Assembly: GCA_023263735.1 (NCBI GenBank)
Contig: JALQUQ010000121.1
Location: 1 to 7,673 of the forward strand
DNA: 7,673 bases
Source of the DNA: Paracoccaceae bacterium
GTDB taxonomy: Bacteria > Pseudomonadota > Alphaproteobacteria > Rhodobacterales > Rhodobacteraceae
Direction: 5' to 3'
This document shows positions 1-6,708 of this stretch, one piece after another. The stretch's first letter is position 1. Each line of letters opens with the position of its first letter. The notes under the pieces are model-generated. The model had not been told where the DNA came from. It made no database searches and worked only from the letters and a program-made list of their open reading frames with translations. The position numbers were made by a program, and so were the translations under genes.

Positions 1-40
1 CCATCAAATCCAGAAAGGTTTCGATCCAGTCTGACTGCAT
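1..40 (-). CDS. 5' end of a divergent gene, possibly a XerD-like tyrosine recombinase (partial)
   Basis: Reading the minus strand from an ATG at 40-38 gives 13 uninterrupted codons, MQSDWIETFLDLM, before the window ends. A G-rich stretch, GGGGCGGA at 51-44 on the minus strand, lies just ahead of the ATG and can serve as a weak ribosome-binding site. The peptide looks like a real protein start. Its W-I-x-x-F-L-D pattern recalls the beginning of the SAM-like core-binding domain of XerC/XerD-type tyrosine recombinases as I remember it from alphaproteobacteria. Thirteen residues cannot establish a family, so the gene call is moderate and the product is only a guess. The gene is transcribed away from the demethylase cluster and shares a 109-bp intergenic region with it. 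Confidence 0.45.
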   Translation of the reverse strand, partial: MQSDWIETFLDLM

Positions 41-54
41 GGTTCCGCCCCGTC

Positions 55-73
55 TAATCGGATTTTCCGATTA
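55..73. promoter_or_regulatory. Perfect inverted repeat, candidate operator in the divergent intergenic region
   Basis: The sequence TAATCGGATTTTCCGATTA has perfect 8-bp arms (55-62 and 66-73) around a TTT centre. It is much richer in A/T than the flanking coding DNA. Its arm length and spacing fit a site for a dimeric helix-turn-helix regulator. It lies 14 bp from the divergent minus-strand start and 76 bp from the ATG at 150. It is centred about 65 bp upstream of the predicted transcription start of the plus-strand cluster, a common position for an activator. For the minus-strand gene it would overlap the promoter or start region, which suggests repression. A terminator is unlikely because no upstream plus-strand gene ends here and no T-run follows. 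The regulator family is unknown. Confidence 0.5.
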
Positions 74-93
74 ATAACGGCCAGAAGACCCGA

Positions 94-122
94 TTGAAAG
101 CGCCGAAATCACAGGGAATAGT
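94..122 (+). promoter_or_regulatory. Candidate sigma-70-type promoter for the four-gene cluster
   Basis: TTGAAA at 94-99 matches the -35 consensus at 5 of 6 bases. AATAGT at 117-122 matches the -10 consensus at 4 of 6. The spacer is 17 bp. Transcription would begin near 129, leaving a leader of about 20 nt before the ATG at 150, which still contains the purine-rich ribosome-binding site at 136-143. The -10 match is weak and alphaproteobacterial promoters are often degenerate, so this is the best candidate in the short intergenic space and nothing firmer. Confidence 0.35.
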
Positions 123-149
123 GTGGGCGAAAACGAGAGGGGGACGAAC

Positions 150-2591
150 ATGGCAGAGCTTCCGACACAGGCCAGAGTGGTGATCATCGGGGGCGGTGCC
201 GTGGGGGTGTCGTCGCTGTTTCATCTGGCCAAGGCGGGGTGGACCGATTGCGTTCTGCTGGAGAAAAACGAGCTGACCGCGGGCAGCACGTGGCATGCGG
301 CCGGAAACGTTCCGACCTTTTCGTCAAGCTGGTCGATCATGAACATGCAGCGCTATTCGGCCCAGTTGTACCGGGGCTTGGGCGCGGCGGTCGATTACCC
401 GATGAATTACCATGTGACCGGATCGGTCCGCTTGGGCCACAGCGCCGAACGACTTCTTGAATTCAAACGCGTGGCGGGCATGGGCCGGTATCAGGGCATG
501 GATCTGGATGTCCTGACCCCCGAGGATATCAAGAGCCGCTATCCCTTTGTTGAAACACACGATCTTTCGGGCGCCTTGTACGACCCCAATGATGGCGACA
601 TCGATCCGGCCCAGCTGACCCAAGCGCTGGCCAAAGGTGCGCGCGACATGGGGGCGCATATCGAACGCTTTTGCCCGGTGACCGCTGCGCGGTGGACGGG
701 GGCGGACTGGGTGATCTCCACGCCCAAGGGCGACATTCGCGCCGAATATGTTGTGAACGCGGGTGGCTATTACGCAGCCGAGGTGGGGCGGATGTTTGGC
801 CGCCGCGTGCCGATGATGGTGATGAGCCACCAGTACCTTTTGTTCGACGCCATCCCGGAACTTGAGGCCTGGACGAAAGAGGTCGGGCACAAGCTTCCCC
901 TCCTTCGCGATGTCGACAGCAGCTATTACCTGCGACAGGAAAAGATGGGGTTCAACCTTGGCCCCTATGAAAACCCCTGCCGCGCGCATTGGGCAACGCC
1001 CGATGACCCGATGCCCGACGATTTCAGCTTTCAACTGTTCCCCGACGATCTGGATCGGATCGAATGGCACATCAGCGACGCGATGGAGCGGGTGCCGCTG
1101 CTGGCCGAGGCAAAGTTGCAAAAGGTGATCAACGGCCCGATCCCCTATACCCCGGACGGCAACCCCTTGATCGGCCCGATGCCCGGCGTGCCCAATGCGT
1201 TTGAGGCCTGCGTCTTTACCTTTGGCATCTGCCAGGCGGGCGGGGCGGGCAAGGTTCTGGCAGAATGGGTCACCGAGGGCGCGACCGAATGGGACATGTG
1301 GTCCTGCGATCCACGCCGCTTTACCGGCTTTGAAGATCACGCCTATTGCGTGGCCAAGGGCAAGGAAGTCTATGGCCACGAATACGCCATCCACTTCCCG
1401 CATCACGTCTGGCCCGAAGGCCGGATGAAGAAAACATCCGCCGTGCATGACCGGGTTTCGGCCATGGGGGCGCAATTCGGGCCCTATAATGGCTGGGAAC
1501 GCGCGCTTTGGTACGCCCGCCCGGGGGATGACACCTCGGAGGCAGCCCAGAAAACCTGGTCGCGCCAAGGCCCTTGGTTCGCGGCCGTCAAAGCCGAATG
1601 CGAGGCCGTGCGCGATGCCTGCGGGATTTTGGATCTGCCGGGCTTTTCGCGGTATCGCCTGACCGGCCCCGGCGCGGCCGACTGGCTGTCGCGGCAGATC
1701 ACCGGCAAACTTCCGGGGCAGGGCCGGGTGGGTTTGGCCTATTTCGCCGATGACAAGGGCCGGATCGTCACCGAAATGAGCGTGGCGCGGATGGGCGCGG
1801 ATGACCTGCTGCTGATCACCGCCGCCACCGCCCAAGAGCATGACAAGGCGTGGCTGTCCCGTCATCTGGACGCGGGCCTGACGTTGGAGGACCAGACGAC
1901 CGCGTGGAGCACGCAGATTCTGACCGGCCCGAAATCGCGCGATATTCTGGCGAAGGTTTGCGACGGCGATCTGACCCGACCCTGGTTGACCTGGCAAAAC
2001 GCCCGGATTGCCGAGGCCGAGGTGATGCTGATGCGCGTCAGTTTCGCGGGGGAATTGGGTTGGGAGGTGCATTCGCGGATTGCCGACACCCAAGCGGTTT
2101 GGGACGCCCTGATCGAGGCCGGCACCCCCCATGGCCTGCGCCCGTTCGGAATGTTTGCGCTGAATTCCCTGCGGATTGAAAAGGGCTATCGGGCGTGGAA
2201 GGGGGATCTTTCCACCGACTATTCGGTTTTGCAGGGCGGGCTTGAGCGGTTTGTCGATTGGTCAAAACCGGACTTCTGTGGAAAGGCCGCCCTTGCCGCC
2301 GAAAAACAGGCTGGGGTGAGAAAGCGGTTCGTGACGCTGAAGGTCGCGGCCGGAGACTATGATCCGCCCTATATGTCGACCGTCTGGCATGAGGGTCAGG
2401 TGGTGGGTGAAACCACCAGCGGCTATTGGGGGCATCGCGTGGGGGCCTGTCTTGCCTTGGGGATGCTGCGGGCCGATCTGGCCGTGCCGGGCACCCGCGT
2501 CGAGGTTGAAATCTTTGGCGACAAGGTAGAGGCCGAGGTGCTGGCCGATGGCCCGGTGTGGGATGCGGACAACAAGCGATTGCGGGGATAA
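150..2591 (+). CDS. FAD-dependent dimethylglycine/sarcosine dehydrogenase-family protein with C-terminal GcvT (folate) domains, divergent paralogue
   Basis: The 813-residue protein has the DAO flavoprotein plus GcvT architecture of dimethylglycine and sarcosine dehydrogenases, which oxidise N-methyl groups and pass the carbon to tetrahydrofolate. The Rossmann motif GGGAVG is at 14-19, with the ribose-binding Glu at 38. TWHAAG at 47-52 includes His49, equivalent to the covalent-FAD histidine of the mammalian enzymes. TPDGNPLIGP at about 334-343 closes the FAD domain, and the GcvT-like part runs from about 430 to the end, with FAGELGWE at 632-639. No signal peptide is seen, so it is probably cytoplasmic. 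I chose ATG 150, preceded by GAGGGGG at 137-143, over the GTG at 123. Compared with its downstream paralogue, the usual folate-site Asp is Glu542, an LDSLR-type Asp is Asn672, and a conserved Glu is Gln695. The substrate is unknown and folate coupling may be altered. Confidence 0.9.
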   Translation: MAELPTQARVVIIGGGAVGVSSLFHLAKAGWTDCVLLEKNELTAGSTWHAAGNVPTFSSSWSIMNMQRYSAQLYRGLGAAVDYPMNYHVTGSVRLGHSAERLLEFKRVAGMGRYQGMDLDVLTPEDIKSRYPFVETHDLSGALYDPNDGDIDPAQLTQALAKGARDMGAHIERFCPVTAARWTGADWVISTPKGDIRAEYVVNAGGYYAAEVGRMFGRRVPMMVMSHQYLLFDAIPELEAWTKEVGHKLPLLRDVDSSYYLRQEKMGFNLGPYENPCRAHWATPDDPMPDDFSFQLFPDDLDRIEWHISDAMERVPLLAEAKLQKVINGPIPYTPDGNPLIGPMPGVPNAFEACVFTFGICQAGGAGKVLAEWVTEGATEWDMWSCDPRRFTGFEDHAYCVAKGKEVYGHEYAIHFPHHVWPEGRMKKTSAVHDRVSAMGAQFGPYNGWERALWYARPGDDTSEAAQKTWSRQGPWFAAVKAECEAVRDACGILDLPGFSRYRLTGPGAADWLSRQITGKLPGQGRVGLAYFADDKGRIVTEMSVARMGADDLLLITAATAQEHDKAWLSRHLDAGLTLEDQTTAWSTQILTGPKSRDILAKVCDGDLTRPWLTWQNARIAEAEVMLMRVSFAGELGWEVHSRIADTQAVWDALIEAGTPHGLRPFGMFALNSLRIEKGYRAWKGDLSTDYSVLQGGLERFVDWSKPDFCGKAALAAEKQAGVRKRFVTLKVAAGDYDPPYMSTVWHEGQVVGETTSGYWGHRVGACLALGMLRADLAVPGTRVEVEIFGDKVEAEVLADGPVWDADNKRLRG

Positions 2592-2594
2592 GGC

Positions 2595-2611
2595 TGGGGG
2601 CTCTGCCCCCA
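2595..2611 (+). repeat. GC-rich hairpin 1 in the gene 1/gene 2 spacer
   Basis: A 7-bp stem, TGGGGGC at 2595-2601 pairing with GCCCCCA at 2605-2611, encloses a TCT loop three bases after the stop codon of the upstream flavoprotein gene. No T-run follows, so it is not a typical rho-independent terminator. It could protect the 3' end of the upstream message or pause transcription. The C-run at 2641-2645 could compete for the G-rich arm. Confidence 0.6.
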
Positions 2612-2613
2612 TC

Positions 2614-2638
2614 GGCTTTCGCGACGGGCGCGAAAGCC
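2614..2638 (+). repeat. Perfect 10-bp hairpin 2 in the gene 1/gene 2 spacer
   Basis: GGCTTTCGCG at 2614-2623 is the exact reverse complement of CGCGAAAGCC at 2629-2638, with the loop ACGGG between. This is a very stable structure two bases after hairpin 1. Because the cluster continues in the same direction with no T-run, the likelier roles are transcript processing or stabilisation, or partial attenuation between the two paralogues. It could equally be the conserved core of a dispersed intergenic element with no operon-specific role. Confidence 0.65.
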
Positions 2639-2664
2639 TGCCCCCGGGATATTTGGACCAAGAT

Positions 2665-2670
2665 AAAGGA
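2665..2670 (+). promoter_or_regulatory. Ribosome-binding site that decides the start of the second flavoprotein gene
   Basis: AAAGGA is the only good Shine-Dalgarno-like sequence near the start. It abuts and overlaps the ATG at 2670, which is too close for that codon. It lies 8 nt ahead of the in-frame GTG at 2679, a normal spacing. The GTG start also gives an N-terminus (MALPKHARVV) that lines up with that of the upstream paralogue (MAELPTQARVV). The GTG is therefore preferred, and the two choices differ by three residues. Confidence 0.5.
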
Positions 2671-2678
2671 TGAAAGAC

Positions 2679-5114
2679 GTGGCTCTGCCGAAACATGCGC
2701 GCGTGGTGGTGATTGGGGGCGGCGTTTCCGGCTGTTCGGTGGCCTATCATCTGGCCAAGGCGGGTTGGACCGACATCGTCTTGCTGGAGCGGCGGAAGTT
2801 GACCAGCGGGACGACCTGGCATGCCGCAGGCCTGATCGGGCAATTGCGGGCCAGTGCCAATATGACCCGATTGGCGCGCTATTCGGCCGGGCTTTATGTC
2901 GGGCTGGAGGAGGAAACCGGGATTTCGACCGGAATGCGGCAGGTTGGATCGATTTCGGCCGCGCTGACCCCGCATCGGATGGAGGAATTGCGGCGGCAGG
3001 CCACGATGGCGCGGATCTTTGGGGTCGATGTGCACGAGATTTCGCCTGCGGAGATCAAGGCGATGTATCCGCATCTGGAGGTTGGCGATGTGGTGGGCGG
3101 GGTGCATCTGCCGCTGGATGGGCAATGCGACCCGGCCAATATTGCGATGGCTTTGGCCAAGGGGGCCCGGATGCGGGGGGCGACCATCGCCGAGGGCGTC
3201 AAGGTGACCCGGGTGGTGACCTCTGAGGGCCGCGTGACCGGGGTTGACTATACGGGGCCGGAGGGTCCGGGGCATATCGCCGCCGATATCGTGGTGAATT
3301 GTGCCGGCATGTGGGGGCGCGATCTGGCCGCGCAGAATGGGGTGGCTGTGCCGCTTCATGCCTGCGAGCATTTCTATCTGGTGACCGAGCCGGTGGATGG
3401 GTTGGGCCATTTGCCGGTGCTGCGCGTGCCCGATGAATGCGCCTATTACAAATCGGATGCTGGCAAGATGATGCTGGGCGCTTTTGAACCCAAGGCCAAG
3501 CCGTGGGGGATGGCGGGCATTCGCGAGGATTTCGAATTTGACACCCTGCCCGAGGATTGGGACCATTTCCAGCCGATCCTGGAGGCGGCGATGGCGCGGA
3601 TGCCGCTGTTCCAGACCGCCGGAATTCATACGTTTTTCAATGGGCCCGAGAGTTTTACGCCCGATGATCGCTATTATCTGGGCGAGGCGCCGGAATTGAA
3701 GGGATATTGGGTCGCGGCCGGATATAACTCGATTGGGATTGCATCGTCGGGTGGGGCCGGAATGGCGCTGGCGGCCTGGATCACCGAAGGCGAGCCGCCC
3801 TTTGATCTGTGGGAGGTCGATATCCGCCGGGCCCAGCCGTTCCAGAAAAATCGCGCCTATCTGAAAGACCGGGTGAGCGAGACGTTGGGCCTGCTCTATG
3901 CCGACCATTATCCTTATCGGCAGATGGAAACCAGCCGGGGGGTGAAACGGTCGCCGCTTCATGCGCATCTGGCGGCGCGTGGTGCGGTGTTTGGCGAGGT
4001 TGCCGGGTGGGAGCGGGCCAATTGGTTTGCGAAACCGGGGCAGGACCGCGCCTATCGGTATGACTGGCATCGGCAGAACTGGTTTGACAATCAGGCGGAC
4101 GAGCACAGGGCCATACGCACCGGTGTGGGCCTTTTTGACATGACGAGTTTTGGCAAGATCCGGGTCGAGGGGCCGGGCGCGCTTCGGTTCCTGAACCGGG
4201 TCTGTTCGGCCGAACTGGATGTGGCGGCGGGGCGCATCGTCTATACGATGATGCTGAATGCGCGTGGCGGGATCGAAGCCGATTTGACCGTGACGCGGCT
4301 GTCGGAAACGGCGTTCCTGTTGGTGGTGCCGGGGGCGACGTTGCAGCGCAATCTGGCGTGGCTGCGGTCGCAGTTGGCCGAAGATTTTGCGGTGATCACC
4401 GATGTTTCGGGGGGTGAGGCGGTTCTGTGTTTGATGGGGCCGCAATCCCGCGACGTCTTGATGCGGGTCAGCCCGAACGATTTCAGCAATGCGGCGCATC
4501 CCTTTGGTATGGCGCGCGAAATCGAGATTGGCATGGGTCTCGCGCGGGCGCATCGGGTGACCTATGTCGGCGAATTGGGCTGGGAACTTTATGTGCCGAC
4601 CGAACAGGCGGCGCATGTGTTTGAGGCTTTGGAGGCCGCAGCGCCCGAGATGAAATTGTGTGGTCTGCACACGCTGGATTCTTGCCGGATCGAAAAGGCC
4701 TATCGTCATTGGGGCCATGACATCACCGACGAGGATCACGTGTTGGAGGCCGGTCTGGGCTTTGCCGTTTCCAAGAAGAAAGCCGCGTTTCTGGGGCGTG
4801 AGGCGGTTTTGCGCAAGGCCGAGGCGGGGCTGTCGCGGCGGATGGTGCAGTTCCTTGTTCGCGATCCAGAGGCCGCGATTTTCCACAATGAGGCCTTGGT
4901 GCGAGATGGAAAGATCGTCGGTCCGGTGACCAGCGGCAATTATGGTCATGCTTTGGGTGGAGCGGTTGCCATGGGCTATGTGCCCTGCGCCGGACAAAGC
5001 GAGGCCGAGGTGCTGGGATCGACCTATCAGATTGAAATTGCAGGGCGGCGTTATGCGGCAGAGGCATCGCTGGTGCCGCTGTATGACCCAAGATCAGAGC
5101 GGGTGCGCGCCTGA
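2679..5114 (+). CDS. FAD-dependent dimethylglycine/sarcosine dehydrogenase-family protein with C-terminal GcvT (folate) domains
   Basis: This 811-residue protein keeps the canonical features of bacterial dimethylglycine/sarcosine dehydrogenase-like demethylases. GGGVSG at 13-18 binds FAD, with Glu37 at the ribose position. TWHAAG at 46-51 contains His48, equivalent to the covalent FAD histidine. The central FAD-domain part extends to about 375. The GcvT-type part, from about 420, has GGIEADLTV at 530-538 with the expected folate-site Asp535, YVGELGWELY at 629-638, DSCRIEKAYRHWG at 667-679, and Glu690 before AGLGF. The expected chemistry is oxidation of an N-methyl (tertiary or secondary amine) and transfer of the one-carbon unit to tetrahydrofolate. 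It is a tandem paralogue of the upstream gene. GTG 2679 is preferred on ribosome-binding-site spacing; ATG 2670 is the alternative. Family confidence is high, but the exact substrate cannot be read from the sequence. Confidence 0.93.
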   Translation: MALPKHARVVVIGGGVSGCSVAYHLAKAGWTDIVLLERRKLTSGTTWHAAGLIGQLRASANMTRLARYSAGLYVGLEEETGISTGMRQVGSISAALTPHRMEELRRQATMARIFGVDVHEISPAEIKAMYPHLEVGDVVGGVHLPLDGQCDPANIAMALAKGARMRGATIAEGVKVTRVVTSEGRVTGVDYTGPEGPGHIAADIVVNCAGMWGRDLAAQNGVAVPLHACEHFYLVTEPVDGLGHLPVLRVPDECAYYKSDAGKMMLGAFEPKAKPWGMAGIREDFEFDTLPEDWDHFQPILEAAMARMPLFQTAGIHTFFNGPESFTPDDRYYLGEAPELKGYWVAAGYNSIGIASSGGAGMALAAWITEGEPPFDLWEVDIRRAQPFQKNRAYLKDRVSETLGLLYADHYPYRQMETSRGVKRSPLHAHLAARGAVFGEVAGWERANWFAKPGQDRAYRYDWHRQNWFDNQADEHRAIRTGVGLFDMTSFGKIRVEGPGALRFLNRVCSAELDVAAGRIVYTMMLNARGGIEADLTVTRLSETAFLLVVPGATLQRNLAWLRSQLAEDFAVITDVSGGEAVLCLMGPQSRDVLMRVSPNDFSNAAHPFGMAREIEIGMGLARAHRVTYVGELGWELYVPTEQAAHVFEALEAAAPEMKLCGLHTLDSCRIEKAYRHWGHDITDEDHVLEAGLGFAVSKKKAAFLGREAVLRKAEAGLSRRMVQFLVRDPEAAIFHNEALVRDGKIVGPVTSGNYGHALGGAVAMGYVPCAGQSEAEVLGSTYQIEIAGRRYAAEASLVPLYDPRSERVRA

Positions 5115-5143
5115 TCCGGGTGCCCATAGGAAAGGAAGCGGAG

Positions 5144-6697
5144 ATGAGCGAAACGCAAGAGTTCTGCGAACCGGCCAAGGCGCGGCGGTCAGGGGGGCGG
5201 GGGGCACGCGTGGCGCTGCGCTCGGCCCCGTTGGAGGAAAGCAAACGCCCCATACGGGCTGGTATGGTTGGCGGCCAATATCAGCCGCTGACCGATGCGG
5301 GCGTTCAGCAAATCCATCAGGCGGCGCTGGATGCGCTGGAGCAGATCGGTCTGTCGAATGCCACCCCATCGGGTATTCGGATCTTGACCGGGGCGGGGGC
5401 CATCTTGGGGGATGATGGGCGCATCCGGTTTCCGCGCGCCTTGGTCGAAGATATGCTGGCGGTCGCTTGCAAGGATTTGACCCTGTATGGCCGTGACCCC
5501 AAACATGACCTGCATCTGTCGGGTAGCCGTGTCCATTTCGGCACGGCGGGGGCTGCGGTCCATGTGGTTGATCTGGAGACGAACACCTATCGCGACAGTA
5601 CGGCGCAAGATCTTTATGATGCCGCACGTATCACGCATCAGCTTGATAACGTGCACTTTTTCCAAAGGGCGATGGTTTGCCGCGACGTGACCGACAATTT
5701 TGATATGGACGTCAATACGCTTTACGCCTGTCTGGCGGGGACGACCAAACATGTTGGAACCTCGTTCAGTGAGCCGGGGCATGTGGCGGGGTGTTTCGAC
5801 CTGCTGCACATGGTTGCCGGGGGCGAGGCGGCGTGGCGCGCGCGGCCGTTCGTTTCGAATTCCAACTGCTTTGTCGTGCCGCCGATGAAATTCGCGCAGG
5901 AAAGCTGCGACGTGATGGAGGATTGCGTACGCCGCGGTATGCCCGTGTTGTTGCTGAGTGCGGGGCAAGCCGGAGCCACGGCTCCCGCGCCAATTGCTTT
6001 GGCCATCGTGCAGGCCGTTGCCGAATGTCTGGCGGGCGTGGTCTACGTAAATGCCATTCAACCGGGCGCGCCGGCGATTTTTGGCACTTGGCCTTTTGTG
6101 TCGGATCTGCGGACCGGCGCCATGTCGGGGGGCAGTGCGGAACAGGCCCTTTTGACGGCGGGCTGCGCCCAGATGCATCGCTTTTACGGCCTGCCGGGCG
6201 GCGCTGCAGCGGGTATTTCCGACAGCAAACTGCCGGACATGCAGGCCGGATGGGAGCAGGCGATCACCAACACGCTTGCGGGTCTTTCGGGCCTGAACAT
6301 GGTCTACGAAGCCGTTGGCATGCACGCCAGCCTTTTGGGATTTTGTCTTGAAAGTCTGATCCTTGGCGATGACATTCTGGGGCAGGTCTTGCGCTGCGTG
6401 CGCGGGATCGACGTCACCCCCGACAGCACCAGTATCGAGGCGATGAAAGAGGTCTGTATGGGTGGGCCGGGGCATTATCTGGGGTCCAATCAGACCCTGT
6501 CGCTGATGCAAACCGAATATGTCTACCCGACGCTTGGCAACCGGATGAGCCCCAAGGAATGGGTCGAGGCCGGGCGGCCATTGCTCTTGGACCGTGCGAT
6601 TGCCCGCAAGCATGACCTTTTGGCCCGGGGCCACAGTCAGATTGCCGCCGACCTTGACGCGGCGATCCGGCAAAAATTCAACATCCACTTCCGTTAA
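5144..6697 (+). CDS. MttB-superfamily trimethylamine/quaternary-amine methyltransferase, non-pyrrolysine
   Basis: The 517-residue protein matches the MttB/MtgB superfamily, which demethylates trimethylamine (pyrrolysine enzymes) or quaternary amines such as glycine betaine, proline betaine and carnitine (non-pyrrolysine enzymes), usually passing the methyl to a corrinoid protein. Family-like stretches are the Arg-rich N-terminus (13-35), IHQAALDALEQIGL at 57-70, VHFGTAGAAVHVVD at 130-143, VSNSNCFVVPPM at 237-248, DLRTGAMSGG at 321-330, and YGLPGGAAAGISDSKLPD at 348-365. There is no in-frame TAG, so it is not a pyrrolysine enzyme. ATG 5144 follows AAGGAAG at 5132-5138 with 5-nt spacing and is preferred to the in-frame GTG at 5120. 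The 29-bp gap to the preceding stop implies co-transcription. No corrinoid partner is present in the window. The substrate is unknown; a quaternary ammonium compound is the natural guess. Confidence 0.9.
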   Translation: MSETQEFCEPAKARRSGGRGARVALRSAPLEESKRPIRAGMVGGQYQPLTDAGVQQIHQAALDALEQIGLSNATPSGIRILTGAGAILGDDGRIRFPRALVEDMLAVACKDLTLYGRDPKHDLHLSGSRVHFGTAGAAVHVVDLETNTYRDSTAQDLYDAARITHQLDNVHFFQRAMVCRDVTDNFDMDVNTLYACLAGTTKHVGTSFSEPGHVAGCFDLLHMVAGGEAAWRARPFVSNSNCFVVPPMKFAQESCDVMEDCVRRGMPVLLLSAGQAGATAPAPIALAIVQAVAECLAGVVYVNAIQPGAPAIFGTWPFVSDLRTGAMSGGSAEQALLTAGCAQMHRFYGLPGGAAAGISDSKLPDMQAGWEQAITNTLAGLSGLNMVYEAVGMHASLLGFCLESLILGDDILGQVLRCVRGIDVTPDSTSIEAMKEVCMGGPGHYLGSNQTLSLMQTEYVYPTLGNRMSPKEWVEAGRPLLLDRAIARKHDLLARGHSQIAADLDAAIRQKFNIHFR

Positions 6698-6708
6698 GGG
6701 CAGCGCCA

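Larger units (their letters stand above)
2593..2669 (+). repeat. Rhodobacteraceae-type dispersed intergenic element (whole spacer)
   Basis: The spacer as a whole (two hairpins, then CCCCCGGGATATTTGGACC and AAGATAAAGG) resembles an element that I recall as recurring between genes in many Roseobacter/Rhodobacter genomes, typically a CCCCGGGATATTT-like core followed by a purine-rich tail. Only one copy is visible in this window, so calling it a repeat rests on memory. It fills essentially the entire gap between the two flavoprotein genes, and its purine-rich end supplies the ribosome-binding site of the next gene. Confidence 0.45.

Noticed and set aside
123..149. GTG start at 123 for the first flavoprotein
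   Set aside because: It would add nine residues (MGENERGTN) that include the translated ribosome-binding site. ATG 150 has GAGGGGG at proper spacing and matches the paralogue's N-terminus.
324..2132. A 602-codon open frame on the minus strand opposite the first flavoprotein gene
   Set aside because: It has the same shadow-type composition, no family motifs, and lies entirely within a gene with clear FAD and GcvT motifs.
2595..2645. Rho-independent terminator between the two flavoprotein genes
   Set aside because: The hairpins are strong but no T-run follows either stem, and a co-directional functionally related gene starts directly after.
2262..4997. A 911-codon open frame on the minus strand opposite the second flavoprotein gene
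   Set aside because: It is a shadow produced by high G+C codon use in the real gene. Its translation is rich in His, Arg, Pro and Gly with no recognisable domain, and it crosses the intergenic hairpins.
5120..5143. GTG start at 5120 for the methyltransferase
   Set aside because: The added codons cover the strong AAGGAAG ribosome-binding site that serves ATG 5144.
5144..6697. Pyrrolysine-containing trimethylamine methyltransferase
   Set aside because: The reading frame has no internal TAG, so the protein belongs to the non-pyrrolysine branch.
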